From Syntrophomonas sp. UBA5288 (GTDB taxonomy: Bacteria; Bacillota; Syntrophomonadia; Syntrophomonadales; Syntrophomonadaceae), in the NCBI GenBank assembly GCA_002408445.1, contig DHSK01000165.1:1-6253 (forward strand): a stretch of DNA of 6,253 bases. Reading direction: 5' to 3'. The notes beneath the pieces are model-generated. The model was given only the letters and a program-made list of their open reading frames with translations. It ran no database searches and had not been told where the DNA came from. The position numbers were made by a program, and so were the translations under genes. Positions 5,268 to 6,253 of the stretch are shown in pieces. How positions within the stretch are numbered: position 1 is the first letter of the stretch; each line of letters opens with the position of its first letter.

Positions 5268-6253
5268 ATCAACGCCCGGGAAATAAAAAAAGCAGCACAG
5301 GGAATAAGTGTCTTATACGTTGAGGATGATAATGATTTAAGGCAGAATACCGCCCGACTGCTTTCTACCCTTTTTAGCAGTGTCACTACCGCTGAAGAGG
5401 GACAAGACGGTCTGGAAAAATACCGTCAGAGCAATTACGACCTGGTCCTGACCGATATTAATATGCCGGGTATGAACGGGGTCAAGATGGCAGAGCAAAT
5501 CAAGTTTCTAAACCCCGGACAGGTAATAATCGTAATATCCGCCCATGATGAAGCCGGCTATTTGCTGGATCTTATCAATCTAGGGGTGGATTATTTTATA
5601 TTGAAACCACTTGATCTGAATCAATTTTTAACCGTACTGGACAAAGCCATCCGCTTGACCAGATATACCCTTATGCAAAAAAATTATCAAAAAGACCTGG
5701 AAGAAACGGTAGAGAAGAGAACCCGCGAGTTAACCGAGGCCCTTAATATGGTACAGGAAGTAAGCAGTGAAGTGGTGCAAAGGCTGACCGCGGCGGCGGA
5801 ATTAAGAGACGGTGACTCCGGATTGCATAATAGGCGTCTGGGCATATACTCTCCCCTTCTGTCCCAGGAATTGAATATGCCGGCTGATTTTGTCGAATCT
5901 ATCGCCTTTGCCGCGCCCCTGCACGATATTGGCAAAATAGGTATATATGATAATATATTGCTCAAAGCGGGACCGTTGACCAAAGCAGAATTTGAAGTCA
6001 TGAAAAACCATACCTTGACCGGCGCCAGCATCGTTGCCCAATCCAAACAGCAAAAAATCCAAATGGTCGAGTCTATTGCCTTAACCCATCATGAGCGTTG
6101 GGATGGTTCCGGCTATCCCCGGGGATTGATCGGTGAACAGATACCAATGGAAGGTAGAATAGTAGCCATTTGCGACCAGTATGATGCCCTGAGAAGCAAA
6201 AGGCCTTATAAACCTGGTTTTACCCATTACCGCACTATGGAAATAATAACCTG
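5265..6253 (+). CDS. Response regulator with HD-GYP domain, probable c-di-GMP phosphodiesterase (3' end cut)
   Basis: I translated 329 residues before the right edge. Residues 14-130 are a receiver domain: acidic pocket E20-D21-D22, phospho-acceptor D64 in TDINMPGMNG, S92 and K114-P115. A helical linker (~138-165) leads to an HD-GYP domain with H188, LHDIGK (H220, D221, K224), H249, the signature HHERWDGSGYP (H275, H276) and D304. These are the metal-binding and catalytic positions of active family members, so hydrolysis of cyclic di-GMP is expected. By my recollection of the PmGH structure, its third-metal glutamate corresponds to D184 here. No DNA-binding domain is seen in the part present. 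The gene lies 16 bp after the sensory hydrogenase-kinase on the same strand, so it is the likely phosphorelay partner (kinase His484 to D64). Only the end of the HD-GYP domain, and anything after it, is missing because of the window edge. Confidence 0.92.
   Translation, partial: MINAREIKKAAQGISVLYVEDDNDLRQNTARLLSTLFSSVTTAEEGQDGLEKYRQSNYDLVLTDINMPGMNGVKMAEQIKFLNPGQVIIVISAHDEAGYLLDLINLGVDYFILKPLDLNQFLTVLDKAIRLTRYTLMQKNYQKDLEETVEKRTRELTEALNMVQEVSSEVVQRLTAAAELRDGDSGLHNRRLGIYSPLLSQELNMPADFVESIAFAAPLHDIGKIGIYDNILLKAGPLTKAEFEVMKNHTLTGASIVAQSKQQKIQMVESIALTHHERWDGSGYPRGLIGEQIPMEGRIVAICDQYDALRSKRPYKPGFTHYRTMEIIT

Noticed and set aside
5687..6062. Two overlapping minus-strand open frames of 119 and 86 codons
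   Set aside because: They are antisense to the receiver/HD-GYP gene, whose motifs are continuous through this stretch. No ribosome site or family resemblance was seen.

Overview
The window reads as a piece of chromosome from an anaerobic, low-to-mid-GC Gram-positive bacterium, most likely of the Clostridia (a Syntrophomonas- or Peptococcaceae-like lineage would fit). The grounds are a T-box riboswitch, a lipoprotein-anchored ABC binding protein, strong AGGAGG-type ribosome binding sites, and a multi-cluster iron-sulfur protein of the [FeFe]-hydrogenase family. The genus is inference.

Left half (minus strand, about 2973 down to 1): a tryptophan-uptake operon. A near-consensus promoter (TTGACA, 18 bp, TATAAT) is followed by a T-box leader of about 270 nt with a UGG (Trp) specifier codon, an antiterminator, and a mutually exclusive intrinsic terminator. 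Then come a substrate-binding lipoprotein (trpX-like), a perfect 10-bp intercistronic hairpin, an integral-membrane permease (trpY-like), and an ATP-binding subunit (trpZ-like). The ATPase start overlaps the permease stop by one base (TAATG), and the gene runs off the left edge. Uncharged tRNA-Trp should prevent termination and switch on tryptophan import.

Middle (2594-3163): 570 bp without a protein gene. It holds the T-box leader, its promoter, a GC-rich stretch with a 10-bp palindrome, and an AT-rich stretch before the divergent plus-strand gene.

Right half (plus strand, 3164 to the right edge): a two-gene signalling operon. The first gene encodes a soluble 694-aa protein with two N-terminal [4Fe-4S] ferredoxin motifs, a shortened [FeFe]-hydrogenase H-cluster domain, a four-Cys FeS module, a short coiled coil and a complete histidine kinase. 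All four H-cluster cysteines are kept, but the proton-relay Cys of the L1 motif is Ser. Sixteen bases downstream, a GTG-start gene encodes a receiver domain joined to an HD-GYP domain and is cut by the right edge. The simplest reading is a sensory hydrogenase that reports H2 or redox state by phosphorelay to a cyclic-di-GMP phosphodiesterase. This module is the most interesting content of the window. No functional link between the two divergent operons is visible beyond their shared intergenic region.
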